The translations under genes were made by a program, and so were the position numbers. From assembly GCA_030141605.1 (NCBI GenBank), contig JAQGDQ010000298.1:197001-261000 (forward strand): a DNA stretch of 64,000 bases, read 5' to 3'. The stretch comes from Tubiluchus corallicola (Eukaryota > Priapulida > Priapulimorpha > Priapulimorphida > Tubiluchidae). Of the stretch, positions 1-14,922 are shown piece by piece (position 1 is the stretch's first letter; each line of letters opens with the position of its first letter). The notes below the pieces were generated by a model. The model worked only from the letters and a program-made list of their open reading frames with translations, was not told the DNA's origin and searched no databases.

Positions 1-75
1 GGGAAAATGGGTAGACAGAAAGTAGATCCTCGGGAAAATGGGTAGGCAGGAAGTAGATCCTTGGGAAAAACCTGT
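1..75. repeat. 31-bp tandem repeat at the window edge
   Basis: Two full copies and part of a third of gggaaaatgggtagacagaa plus agtagatcctc. It probably extends beyond the left edge. From 76 to 794 I found no convincing exon or element. Confidence 0.75.
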
Positions 76-794
76 CGGGCGCGTGAAAAGGATGGAACAG
101 GTTTTTTCCCAGTGATATAACAATTTCTAACATGTTTTTGAGAGTACTTATTTAGTACAAAACTGTGCACAGATAAATAAAGAAATTAGTACTAACATTT
201 ATGACTGTAACTCAATATGCCGTCTAACACATCTATTGTTGTATTTCAACATGTTGTCTAACATTGTAGGATTGTTGTAAATAAGTAATTGTATCACGAT
301 GTTCTAATCATTCGTTCTTTGCTTTTATTTATCTCTAGCTGAGAAACTACAGTGAATATCGACAAAATACTAAATAAGATGTGAACTTTTCGTGAACTTC
401 CTTTAGATACAAAAAACCTTCAGTCTAATAGCTACTATAAGAGCAAAGAAAAAATAACTAGAACTTTTTACAAGATCGTGCCATGAGCAATGTGCCATTT
501 TCAAGTTTGTGACAAAGCCATAAGAGAATGTAAACAATCTAGTGACCAAATCTGTCGCTTTTTACCACCTTATGATGAATTAGATGACGATATAAATATC
601 AAATGTATGTAATGATGTAAAGTACATTGAGTGGAGCACAGACACTAGTCAGTAGAGAACAAGAGAGCAACTCACACTCAACCCCTTGTCAATACAACTA
701 CAAATAAACAACCTTACCTCACCTGGCCTGCCATTACCACGCCTAATTTAAGCTAATGAATGATCAAGAAGAAAATGTCTATCAAGGTACTCAC

Positions 795-911
795 AGTGCA
801 AACCTCCTGAGGTTGTGCCAGTTGAGCAAGAAGTTGAATTACATAAGGACCATACGTGTCGACGAAAGTATCACAATCATTTCGCATCGTTCCAGGTAGA
901 AAGTTACAAAC
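795..911 (-). CDS. Prosaposin-like exon 15 (SapB5, C-terminal part; last exon seen)
   Basis: 39 codons, acceptor attccag, donor gtgagt. VCNFLPGTMRNDCDTFVDTY, then a YVIQLLAQL helix and PQEVCT. The sixth Cys should be in the next exon. Reading through the donor would reach a stop after about 13 more codons. The strong gtgagt makes splicing to an exon outside the window more likely. Confidence 0.9.
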
Positions 912-3900
912 CTGGAATACATTTAAATGCATATCATCAAAAAAGCCAATATACTTATCAAATCAAATAACGAAAAAGAAACTTAATAAAACTCGGGTGA
1001 TACAGCCATGAAAGGTCTGAAAATGTTTTATTCAGAGTTTAAAGGATTAAAAAACTAAGAATTTTTACATTAGCTAGTTACATACCACCCAAAGAGTTTT
1101 GATTTCTGACTGAATTGGACATCAGAATTCTTATCGTGTCATCAGAATGTCATGATTATCAATTATCAACTCCATATGATCGAAACTGCACAAGTCAAAT
1201 TAAAAGGTGTGACCTTGTCCTGTTATATGAACTTGTTTATTCAAAAGGACGCACGCATACACACCAAAATTGCAAAACATTAATCCCACATGTAGGACAA
1301 AATCGTTCTAACATAGCAGAAACGCAAGTAATAATGATAGAAGCAACAGTAAAAAATTTAAATTTTACATGTTATAAGTACCGGGATGAGTTGTGTAAAT
1401 TGACAAGAGATGGCAGCACTCAATATAGTTGTCGTATATACACCTCATTGCTAAAAACACAAGCGCTCAATTTCTAATAATAAATCATGGGGACAAGAAT
1501 CAGTAATAAAGTGCAAAGATAAACATATTTATATATATATATATATATGACTTTCAATTACTACAACTATAAAAACTGTAAGTTGGACTGACAAACCTTC
1601 TCAACAACTCCAGTGATTTCCTTCTCCGTAGCTGCTTCTTCTAGAAGCGAATCAATGTATTTAATGACAGTCTCACACAAAGTACAAATTTCAGTTTCCT
1701 TTGGGACTACCGACGCTAGAATGCAATAAAGAAAAGATTAATTCACCGTGAACTAACATCTAAACTTGATATTGTAAACGCCTTAACGTCAAAAAAAACA
1801 CAAACTGGAATAAAAATCAGCCTTCTGGAGGTCAGTGGAGTGCCAGACGTGCACATAGTTTTTGTATAAAACTTAAAAGAAATTTTGTCCTGTAAAAAAC
1901 ATTGAATTTTTACAAAATATTTTACTGAACTGTATTAGAGTTCTAAAAAATAACATTTAAGAAGTCTTTATATTTGGGATACTTCAAAAAGTAAAAAAAT
2001 TGTAAGCTCATTGCAGCAATTAAAACTTCATCAATTACCTTTTGCTTCGCATGAAAGGAATGTCATAATTCCAACGTGCTTAGCTATGTACATTACGAAG
2101 CATACATCATGATCCAATTTAAAAAAATTCTATAACTAATGATGTGAAAATTACCCCGCACGACTCGCACAGAGGAGCACAGACCAATGGTAGTGCACAC
2201 TACATCGGGTGTCAATTCTTGAACCAGCAACTGCAACACGATAGGTCCATAGACGTCGATAAAGTTTTTGCATTCTTGGGCAACTGTCGACGGCAGAAGA
2301 CTGCAAACTTTATCCAGGGCTGCTTCAATTTCTGCCTGGAATTATTACAAGTTATGCAAGTCAGCAGCAGTGGAGATGAAGAACAAACACACACAGAAAA
2401 AGACAGCAAGTGCAAAAGAAGATTATTTCACCTTAGCCAATGCCTTATTCATTTTCCTGACCAAAATGATTCACGCTTAATGTGAATAGGGGTGTCTTAA
2501 CAGCATTATAACCCCCCGCATAGGAGTGCCCTGGGACTCTTACCTACACAACCATTCACAGGAATGAAAATGTAAATGGTCGATAAAATTAAACATTTGT
2601 GTGCTTGCTTAACAAAATCGTCCGTAAGTTGGCTGTGTTAAAACAAATGATACTTCAAAGTAGAATGCACAAAATTTTTTGGCCAAATGCCAATTTTTCG
2701 TTTTTACAAAAATTCTAAACATATTGGACTTTAATATTCTAGCATCAAATTGTCAGGAAAATATTTAAAAGATACTAAAAACACAATTTTATAACCACGT
2801 ATTCACTTTTCTATCTAAAATATAGTACTACAATTAAGAAAAACTTGTATTTTCAATTTCTGATAGTAGCTCGTGGAAGCTGTCATTTTGTTTCGGGTTT
2901 TTTCTCTAGATAAACCCAAATCTTTGTCAGAAAAAGCCATCTACTGGATTTAAACATATCATCAATGTGTTCTTGCAAAGTCCATAGCAACCACCCATTC
3001 ATGTCGTTGCTAAATGTTTTGTAGAAACGAGACAAAAAACAACGGCTAACTTTAACAACGATTTTCTCAAGATTATGTTTTTCAGTGCATAGCTTGCACC
3101 TCAACTTCAACATGGATTATCTCAGCTTAAAAATAACATACAGCCATGAGCTTGGCATCAAAATGATCCTCATGAAATGGAGATTCAGGACATGTGAATA
3201 ACTACAAAGCCAAATTGCCGACTTATGGACAATTTTGCTATGCAAGCACACGTATATTTAATGTATTGGTATTTCCAATGAAATCACTGCTCAAAAATTA
3301 AAAAACAACCCGAACAGCTAAGATTAATCAACACAAACCATTGAAGAATTATAACAAAACTTGAAAAACACAAAATGATTTAATTGCTAAATTATACATA
3401 CGGAGATGACACAGTATGAAATTACTATGAATTATTTATTAGTAATTAAGTGCTCAACACAAACATCTCCAAAATTTCTTTGCAAAGAAGAATTTCTTTA
3501 TAATTGGTTTGAAGTCAGTGGTCTTCAGAATGTCATTTTCCACAGTAATAGTAAAGTACTTGACTATTTACTGACAGCAACTCACAACATACATATATTA
3601 GCATCGGGCCTGCGGACAACTACCCAGCATTAAAACTACTGTTGCTCCAGAATAAACTTTTTTGCCGGATGGGGAATGCCAGATATCATCGAATATTTCC
3701 TCAAATTGACTTCCGGATTCGGATTATAACCGGATAGGTTATCTAAATTCGGATCGAATAAGCGGATCAGTTCGGATAATGAAAAATTAGTAACTGTTTG
3801 CAAACTTTGGCGTTTTCATTTAGTTTATCATCTTAAAGGACCTAGCCCGAAGATGTGCCATATTGCCACACACAAACGAAAAAAGATGTGTGTAAAATTT

Positions 3901-6900
3901 TCGTCTTGAAAACACAAACGTAGGTTAAAACGATCTCTAAGTTTTTTGGAAATATTTTACTCATTTATTTTCGGCCGTTAAATTATTCGAAAACCGTTTT
4001 CAATTGCACATTACGAAAACCGGACAGCGAATATTTGCGAATATCAAATTTTTATAACTACCGGATATATCGGATACGAATACCCGCAAAATCTCGCGAA
4101 TATCACCATTTATAATCACCAGATACAAATCAAATATCCGGAACAACACAAATTAAAATGACTATGAGGGTAATGTATAAGCTGTGACAGCAATACTGGC
4201 TTAAATAACACAAATTCAACATAAACTGCCAATGGATAAGATGCACATTTTTTGTCATAATTTGAATCCAATGGACTTCGTAAAAGTAGCAATTTAAAAT
4301 AAAAAAAGCTGTAAATTTACACAAACTTAAGTCTCTTAAATTATTTTCTGAAAGACTGAAGAAGTGCAAGAAATCGTAGGAATTCTGATTGATATATGTA
4401 TCAAAAAACCAGCAAGTTTTTATAATGGAACTTACTGTTTAATACACGGCAACTACTAAGTGCTAACAAGCTGGCCGAATGCATTAAAAATACTTGTAAA
4501 AACATGACAGGGTACCAGACTAACATGGTTTAAACATCATGATTACCTCGGTCGCATTGTCAGATAGTATCTCGTCAAGTTCTTTCATGATAAATTCACA
4601 GATCACACATTCTATACTGGCCTTCACCTGTAACAGTGGACATTTGTTTAAAATGACTAAACAATTTGACTGTTTATCAATAATATCATTAGGTAATTCA
4701 GCCAGTCCATTTACAAAGGATTCTATTATCTTTCTCATTATCATCATAGTTAGGAATATCAACATTTACAAAATTTTCACTTCTGCTGCATCTTCCCAAG
4801 TTGAAGCGCCTACGAAATGCGTAATTGTGAGTCCATCTTTAAGAAAGTTGTAGTTGCACTGAAGTTACACAATAAAGCGTAAAACTGACACTCAAAGGGT
4901 TACCATAGAATTTTAAAATAAATTTCCTTGACTTTTCCCTGACCAAATATTGATTTACTATGGCCAAGATAAGCAGAAATTGTAATACCACTATACATAT
5001 TCAAACATTTTTGTGTACGAACATTCATACGTGTATTGATACATATGTCGGCACAGTTGCAGTAGTACTAATGAAATTGCACTAATCACATTAAATAAAC
5101 TTTCTTAATCCAATCATTATTTTTGGAACAGAAATCGAAACTGGGAGCCTGCCATAGCAAAATTTTATTTGAACACGAATCGCTGGAAAATATGCTTGGA
5201 AAAATATCGGTTCCTTGTGATTATTTTTGCAACCCTTTCCAATTTTCCCGACTTTTTGCCCCGTTTTCATCCTTTTCCGTGACGTTTTGCCAAATCATCT
5301 TTTTCCTTGACTTTCCACAACCTTCCGGGACAATCTGTATTTTCAAGGATTTTTTCTCAATGTGGGAACCCTGCACTCATATGAACCAGCCAACCAGTAA
5401 CCCTACCTAACAATGCTCAACTTCTGGCAGCAAGCCAAATTGCACATAAAAATTGAATTTACATCATTGACTCGCATCTTACCTCATCAACAGGCTTTAA
5501 TTGTTTAACCGGCATCTTAATAAACGCTTGCGGTTCCACAGGCTCGGCTGGACTGAGTCGAAGAGGAGAGATCTGGTCACCGGGTTTGGGACACAAACCA
5601 ATCATCTGGCAAATCATGTCAGGCGCCTATAAAATAAATTGCAGCAGATTTTACATTGTTTTTAGTGTGAGTATAAATATGATTTTTGATTTTGTTTCAT
5701 AATTTTAAGCATTTAAGTAGAAAAAGTGATCTAATTTTTTAAAGTAAATGCCAATCATATTTCGTAATTATAAAAACCAACAACGTAAATAAATCGAAAG
5801 GAAAATTAAATCGAAAACTCCAGTTTTTATGCGAGCGACTACATGAATTAATTAGTAAAATGCATTAGATCTCATCAATTCGAACATTTGCGGTACTGTA
5901 TCTGCACTCGCCAAACTTTGGCTGCATGTTGTGAATGACATCGCGGCAGGATTGTCCAAAAAGCATTGTGAATGTCCGTGCCTGTATTTTCCGTAGTAAA
6001 TAATACAGTAGCTACTGTATTGAGTTGTCTGATGAGCTGTTGCATGATGAACTGTAACACAGAAGTTTGTTTGTGTGTTGCGCATTATACGTGTACAAAA
6101 TACCCCGAATTCCGGACCCGGAAGCGGACAGTAAATGGCTAGCAACTTGGTTTCTGGCCCATAAAATGAGGTATTATAATTTCCCCGACTACTGAATTGC
6201 ACGTATACAGCAATTGGTGCAAGTAAAAACCCTAAATTACTTATATAATTACTTTATTACTTTAGAAAAGCAAATAGAATATCATTTCAATACGTGTTCC
6301 CTAAACTTTAGCCAAAATTTGTTGGTAAGGCAGGGCTTTTACTGTACATTTAGTGTCAAAATGGTATGACTTTCATCAGGCTGTACACAAAAAAAATTAT
6401 TTATTAGGTACCTATTTTGTACTATACATTAAAGAATATTGTATTGTATTGTATTGTATTGTATTGTATCGTATCGTATCGTATCGTATCGTATCGTATC
6501 GTATCGTATCGTATCGTATCGTATCGTACCATATTATATTATATATTAAAGAATAGTGATGATACAAGTGATACAATTGTGCAAAAACCAGTGAAGTTGT
6601 GGCAAAACAAAAATCAAAATCACAGGTTTTATGAGCAAAATCAGGGTCTTTTAAGATCTAAACTGAATGTCAGATAAATGAAAATAAACCGTAAGGTCAG
6701 TTAACAAGTCTTACCAAAGCAGACTCGATGAAAGCAAAGAACTCATGAAGACCTTTCTTCACATCGTACACGCATTTCTTCTCGACTGGACAGAGCTGAC
6801 AAAGACGAACAGCCAGGTCAGTCAGTGCGGTCTCCGCCTGCTTCACGGCACCTCTCATCTCTTTTACAACGTCCATGCACATATCACAGGATTCGGAACT

Positions 6901-9900
6901 ATCTCGTAAACTCATCAGCTTCTTGATCGCCTACAAGATGAAATCTGCTACTTAGCAAAACAAACAAGTTTTGATTGAAATTGTATCACAAAAGGTTTAA
7001 AGTCAATGCGTCAATAATACAGGCAACTTCATTTAAGATTATTCAAAACACAGGCCAGCCTCAGTTTCTTACAATGTACAGCATAAAGTTTATTTTTGAG
7101 TTGGCATCAGAGGTGACTCGTGTATAGGTACCGTGGGATTGCAGCGCCCCCTGTTTTCACTTATTTTTATTGATAATATTCAATAATAAGTCTTTTTTTC
7201 CTTTTTTATAGTTCTTTTTTATACTTGTGTGGAACCGGAGCATGCGAGGGAAGTACAATTTGCTTCGCAGCCCAAGTAACGTGGTGTTTGGCTGTTGTGC
7301 ACATGCCGCCATGCACACATGTCTGAGATAACATGCTGTACGCTGACATCGGCTGTTAGGTAGAAAAATACTGTCTCCGAACACAGTCAGAATTGCCAGG
7401 TGGTGCCGTCATATTTTTGAATGTGATAAAGAGTAAACTTAGCGTGTATGCTTAAAACATAAACTATTTAATAACGGACGCCTTGCATGCCCAAGAAATA
7501 AGTTCTGTGACTGTAAGTGAACTACAGCAGCTTAATTTTTCACAGTTGTCTCTGCATGAGAAAGTTGCAGTTAAGAAAAGAGGCTGTTCAACAACCGATC
7601 TTCAAATATAACTGCAACATTAAAATTACATATGTTTGTTACATTTTACACAGTATTAAAACAGTGGCTAAAAATGTTCTAACGCAGCAACCCCATTAAT
7701 TTTACCTACGAGGCGCCACTGGTCGGCATATTACCAAGTTGCGTTAAAACATTTAAAACTAATATAAAAATTTGCGGCTAAAATATAATGATTTCCAATA
7801 TACCACAGCAGTCGATTCACTATTTTCTCAACAAACACGTGAAAGAAGTGCAAGCGTTGACATTTACACACAAAATAAGCAGCGAAACATCGGCTAAAAT
7901 AAGCTGGAACGTGTGTGTTTTACATTTGCACCAATCAATAGGTTTCAATAATACTAGTTTACAGCAAATTAGTTGCCTCGCAGTTGCCGTATTTTCTACT
8001 TAAAATTACACAATACAGTTTTCCACTAAGTTTTCAACTGTTAATCATCTGAATTGCTGCACTCACTTAGCTACCTATCAGCAAAGCTGGCTTCAGACGT
8101 AACTGGCTTCAGATGTAACTGGTTTTTACCTGATATAATTTCCGGAGCTCTTCGCTGGCCTGGCACAGTCCAATATCCTTGCAAAGAACTTCCGGATCCT
8201 AAAATATAACAATGTTTTCTGACTAAGACCCGTAGTACTCAGAAGTCGACACAAAAACGGTGAGACGTAAGCCATGAGATGTAAAAGCCACGTCGTGAAA
8301 AATGAACGTGTGCTGACCAATGGTCCTTGTCACACAGATAATTCATTAGCCGTCTACCGCCAAAAGCGATTTGTCTACTGTAAACTGTCAGCCATAATCC
8401 ATGGTTGGTTCCTCCCCCAAGCAGTTTTGAGAGGTCCATAATACGCCTTATTGCAGAATGAATTTCACCATTAATTTTATTTACCATTTTACCAAATTGA
8501 AATTGGGTCATCGGTAATGCGCGACATTTTACTCAAACTGCAATTAGATAAGTGCATTTCGAAATGGATTATGACAATACGCCTTTCTCTTTATATGGCA
8601 ATACACCTAAGGAACATACCATGGATTATGACACATTATGGCTTGGTCCTTATGCGTTTTTCTGTGTGACAATGGCCTAAAATTCCCTAATACATAGTTG
8701 CAGTACATGGCTGCAAATTTCTTACACTCGCAGCACAATAAGAACAATACCCAGTTCCCTCTAATCAAGTACAGCACTTGCCACAAACTTATACATCAAC
8801 GAAATGCCAATGTCCGTATTAATAATGATGCTTAGCTTACCATACTAGCAAATGCATCGATCAATTCAGGCACATAGGTATTAACAAGATTTTTGCACAT
8901 GGTTATCAATTCTCCTTGGTGTATCATGTCACACATGTTGTCAAAAGCTGCAATGATCTCTTGCTGCAAGCAAAAATGAAACAAACAAGAATAAGTAAAC
9001 AAACAAGAAAAGGTTAAAATTTGTAATTGCTTTAAAATTAGTAAAATAATTAATACAGTGATACCCCGAAATATGAAGGGATATACCTAGAGATATATTA
9101 ATTCGTTCCGGAGGGGCTTTCGTATCTTAGAATTTTCGTATTATGAGACAACATTACCCTATAAATGGCGTAATTCGTTCCAGCACCCCCACCCCCCGAA
9201 AACAGTTGTATAAAGTGTAAATATTATACCCACCCGAAGGAAATATGTTTGTTAATGACAACATAATCATTTACGTAAATGTTAAAAAAACAATGAGAAA
9301 ATAATAAAATCAATGAAAAATAACAATAAATGTTGCTACGAATGATGACACTTAACCTTTCGAGTCGAGTGAATGTGCAAGATACGAGCACAACAAAGCG
9401 TTCACGTGTTGAGCACAACAAAGCGTTCACGTGTTGAGCACAACAAAGCGTTCACGTGTTGAGCACAACAAAGCGTTCACGTGTTGAGCACAACAAAGCG
9501 TTCACGTGTTGAGCACAACAAAGCGTTCACGTGTTGAGCACAACAAAGCGTTCACGTGTTGAGCACAACAAAGCGTTCACGTGTTGAGCACAACAAAGCG
9601 TTCACGTGTTGAGCACAACAAAGCGTTCACATGTTGAGCACAACAAAGCGTTCACGTGTTGAGCACAACAAAGCGTTCACATGTTGAGCACAACAAAGCG
9701 TTCACGTGTTGAGCACAACAAAGCGTTCACGTGTTGAGCACAACAAAGCGTTCACGTGTTGAGCACAACAAAGCGTTCACGTGTTGAGCACAACAAAGCG
9801 TTCACGTGTTGAGCACAACAAAGCGTTCACGTGTTGAGCACAACAAAGCGTTCACGTGATCTATGAAATACATTATGGCAATTTCGATTTTCGTATCTTG

Positions 9901-12900
9901 AATATTTTTTCGCACAAATGGGACGGAAATTTCTTCGAAGCCCGATTCGTATTCTGAATTTTTTGTATAATGGGGTTTTCGTAAGTCGAGGATCCACTGT
10001 GCTTCATAATTCCATTGAAAGTTATATGAATTTAGCAAAGCATCATAAATAGCGCACAGAAGAAACTGTACTACTACTTCGTGGCAGCCAGGCAATGCAA
10101 GCGTTGATCATAAACTGAATTAATCCCACGATTTTACATTCCAACCAAGTAATTTTGACTATAATAATTCATCCGAGCAAGGTGCTACTATTTTTTAAAT
10201 AATTCACAACATTTGAAGATGAAGAAATCATTCAAATAATTTCAGAAAGAATTATCCGACACTGCCCCACTAATTAACTTAATTAACATTATAAAAATGT
10301 GAACTACTTTGGTTTGATTGTCCTTAGCTGCTGCTTGCAGTTCCTGTACGGTTGTCTTACACATATCACAAACTTCATCATTCTCTTTCTCCGGCAAGCT
10401 TACGATCTAGAGAAAGAAGCAATGTTTTGTTTAAAATCACAAGCAACAATTGCCCACATTATACAAAGTCACAGTGCCACGCGTATCAAATATATTTTGT
10501 GTAAAATGCATCTTTATTAGTAACTGAGTGCAGACTTATAAATGAATAGATTTTTTCAACTAATCAGTACTTCCATAGTAAACTTACAGTGAAAGACTCT
10601 AAGAGGGTAGAAAGTGTGCAGCCGCTTGCCCCATTAATCATGGTAACTAAACTTCCAAGGAAGCCCTCAGTTACAACAAAATAAAAATTCTAGCTAAAAG
10701 GCAGGAGCGACAAAGCTGTAAAAAACTGCTTTTTGATGTACAGAAAGATTCTCATAACCTGAACGGTTTACTCCCCCTCCACAGACTAAACGTTACAATG
10801 TCAGAAACACCATCAAGTTTAAATTATCTAAGATCAAAACTGAATGATATAAAAAAGTTTTATTGCCTACTATTTATCTAACTTTCCATGACTCTTCCAT
10901 TGCTAAACACTGCATCTTTACAGAAATGTTGATCAGATTCTGTTTAGTAATCTTCAAATTGCATGTTTCAAATTTTAAATTTGCGTTTAGCAATTTTAGA
11001 TGCCGTGTATTAACTGTATTTAGGGTAATTTTATCAACACTGTTTCAAATCGTGTATTAATCCAGCTTTTGCTGCAATTTTTACTGAATAAACTATTATT
11101 ATTATTATTATTATTAGTACAGCAACTGTAGTAATCATTGTGCAGTTATGTTCTTAAATTGCTTGCAGTTACACTATCAATGATCTCTAAATTGTGCAAC
11201 CAGTGACACTGTAACATGCAATGGCCCCATTCAGAAAATATGCAACATCATAACGCACACTGCATGTAAAAACTAGTAGGCTTACTAATTCAAATAATTT
11301 GAACTCAACATTTTCTTTTAACAATATGTGCAGGTAATCGTCGAGTTACGACCACAATATGTTGCGGCAGTATTGTGTATTGGTATACGCTATAAATATT
11401 TGTGTATTAGCTATTTCATGCTCTGTGAAACAAAGGCCTATGATTTATTAATGACTGACTTTATTAATTCAGTTATGTAGTTAATTAAAGCAGCAATTAG
11501 CGTCAAAAAGCGTTAATATTTCAGGCTACGTGTCGTTAATGGATAAACCTCTTTTCTCACTCCAAGTCTAAATGAAGAGCCACCTAATTTTATCTGTGGC
11601 GCTTATTGTAAAACTTTATAACTGCCCAAACATTTTATTAATTTATTACCAAATAGTAACTATATTTGCCTAATGTAATCTTAAAATAAAAAATTTTATA
11701 TGTGTTATACTACTACTACTACTACCACTACCACTACCACTACTACTACTACAACACAATATGTATTGGTCGTACGACGAATTTGATGCAAGTCGGAACC
11801 ATATATTAAAGACGTATGCCCTTAAATGCAAAATGTGTGCGTAGATGCACTAAATATGGCAGCGCCTATGAAAAATTCATTGAAACAGATGCCAATTTAA
11901 AGTTTCTTTGTTTAAAAAAATATAAGGAAAGGAGAGTTAGAACTGGTTTTGTATAATTAATCTATCAAGTTGGCGTCAGCTTGTAAAGCCGAACAGTCGT
12001 AAGACGCATAGGTCGTAAGTCGACGACTACCAAAATGTTACAAAAAGTACGTTTTGCACGAGGTTATTTGTGCGCAACAGAGTGACTCTTGCAAGAAGAG
12101 GATCCTGTTGAATCTCATTAGTTCTTCGGTCAGCAAACCTCAGCAAGTTTTCCGTTGGTGTTTGTGTACAGAGTCCCATTGCTTGACAAACAACTAGTGG
12201 ATCCTAAAAACAAGACGCAAGAAAAATGCAACTCAGAAGATCTATAAAACAATAGTATCTATTGATTAAGCAACACAATTAAGTTTAATACTCATTCAAG
12301 TACCGTGGGAAAGGGAAAGAATATTTTTTTACATTTAAGAGAGAAAATCAGTTTTTAACCGCCTGCATTTGAAAGTTAAGCAAGACTCATGATTCGGTAA
12401 ACATCTACTTCAAACATGCCATCAATTTATGCACCTCATCACATGTGCAATGTTAGCATGTTTCAAATTTAGCATTTGGCAACCTTGCTCTAAAAAAACT
12501 AAGCAGTAATAATGTACAAACACTTACAAGTCAATTCAAGTTTCAGAGAAAAAATGCAGAACACAAAAACCTACAAAACTTTTAAGACATTTTTATTAAG
12601 ATGAAGCAAACATTTTACTGATAAGCATCAGACTGTGCTAGACAACACGAGTGAAAAATAGTGTCTTGGAAGTCAGGCAAAGAGAACAGCTGAGTGAGTC
12701 GGAGTATACTTGACTACAAAATCAAGCAATACCAAGGGTCATTCCGTATCCGCCTCAGATTTGCAACCAAAAGGAGACCATCATAGATTTGCTTGAAAAT
12801 TTTTTTGGCTTTTAATTTTTTAAATAATGTGTACACAGTTATTTCTTTCTTGCAAATGCCTGATTTACATTTTTAGCATGGTTGAACTTCGATATCTTTA

Positions 12901-14888
12901 AAAACAAATGTCGTAAGTGTATCGACTGTTTCATCATGAAATTCACATGCAGTAAAATGCAGCTGCATGTGAATTTTATAATGAAAGTGTCAAAATGCAC
13001 ATACAACTTTTATTTTAATACACAAGGAAACACCAACATTCTAAAAACGTAATGCAGGCACTCGTAAGTAAATTTGAATTGCGAGTACACTGTTTTAGAA
13101 AATGAAGAAGCCAAGAACTAGCAGAAGTTTGGCTCTGTGTTCTTCTCAAGTACTGAGGTACTTTTGAGAATTTTTCTAGCAAATAAGAAATAGTCACTCA
13201 GGAAGTTTTTAAAAAATCTAGGTGAACTGGCACGAAATGACCCCATGGCACAACAGTGAATGAAAGAGTGACCACCAGGAAAACTGCTTTTGGAGATCAT
13301 AATACTGCAAAACTGTTCCTCTAAAGGAAGATATCTGTGTAAACAGGTTAGTATCTCATCTTAACAAATTATTATCCTCCTTTGAAATCAGCTAAATTGC
13401 ACCCCTTACAACCATTTACAATGTTAGTAGTGTACTTAGGCTATTCATAGTCACGTGCCATTTACAATGTTAGTAGTGTACTTGGGCTGTTCATAGTCAC
13501 GTGCCATTTACAATGTTAGTAGTGTACTTAGGCTGTTCATAGTCACGTGCCATTTACAATGTTAGTAGTGTACTTAGGCTGTTCATAGTCACGTGCCATT
13601 TACAATGTTAGTAGTGTACTTAGGCTGTTCATAGTCACTTGCCATTTACAATGTTAGTAGTGTACTTAGGCTTTCATAGTCACTGCCATTTACAATGTTA
13701 GTAGTGTACTTAGGCTATTCATAGTCACTTGCCATTTACAATGTTAGTAGGTACTTAGGCTTTCATAGTCACTGCCATTTACAATGTTAGTAGTGTACTT
13801 AGGCGTTATAGTCACTTGCCATTTACAATGTTAGTAGTGTACTTAGGCTGTTCATAGTCACGTGCCATTACAATGTAGTAGTTACTTGGCTGTTCATATC
13901 TGCATTTACAATGTTAGTAGTGTACTTAGGCTGTTCATAGTCACTTGCCATTTACAATGTTAGTAGTGTACTTAGGCTGTTCATAGTCACTTGCCATTTA
14001 CAATGTTAGTAGTGTACTTAGGCTATTCATAGTCACTCCATTTACAATGTTAGTAGTGTACTTGGCTGTTCAACTGCCATTTACAATGTTAGTAGTGTAC
14101 TTAGGCTTTCATAGTCACGTGCCATTTACAATGTTAGTAGTGTACTTAGGCTTTCATAGTCACTTGCCATTTACAATGTTAGTAGTGTACTTAGGCTGTT
14201 CATAGTCACGTGCCATTTACAATGTTAGTAGTGTACTTAGGCTGTTCATAGTCACTTGCCATTTACAATGTTAGTAGTGTACTTAGGCTGTTCATAGTCA
14301 CGTGCCATTTACAATGTTAGTAGTGTACTTAGGCTATTCATAGTCAGTTGCCATTTACAATGTTAGTAGTGTACTTAGGCTATTCATAGTCAGTTGCCAT
14401 TTACAATGTTAGTAGCGTACTTAGGCTATTCATAGTCAGTTGCCATTTACAATGTTAGTAGTGTACTTAGGCTGTTAATAGTCACTTGAAATTTGCTAAA
14501 ATACATAAAAAACATTTATCCTCAAACTTTGGTAGTACGAACTTTTTGAAAAACAAACAAAACACGATATTCCACATTTAACCTTTTCAAAGGAAAGGAA
14601 TCATTTCCATTGCACTCACCATTTCTTTGGAAATGAAGTTAAGGATCGCCGGGAAAAATTCATCGACTGCATTTTTGCACTGCAATGAAAAAGTTTCACA
14701 GTGAAGTGAATCAGTGACAGGATTTATTTTAAACTACGTTGAATGTTTAATAACATGGATGACAAATGCAAAATGAAATTTCTACACAATAAACCAACAG
14801 ATAAAGGAAAACAGTTGTGAAGTATGCCAAAAAGAGATGTTTGCAAAGTGAAAATTGAAGTACAATGCTATTGTATAACACTTAGTGT

Positions 14889-14922
<34 letters not shown>

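Noticed and set aside
600-680. Possible terminal prosaposin exon on the minus strand (acceptor gactag, short peptide CLCSTQC to a stop)
   Set aside because: The pyrimidine-rich acceptor is attractive, but the spacing to the last Cys does not fit the VCxxxGLC pattern of the other domains.
5852-6202. 116-codon minus-strand frame in prosaposin intron 10
   Set aside because: No splice continuity with the gene, no recognised family, and composition like the surrounding intron.
9386-9858. CRISPR array (short regular direct repeats)
   Set aside because: The units are directly contiguous with no unique spacers, in a eukaryotic intron; this is a minisatellite.
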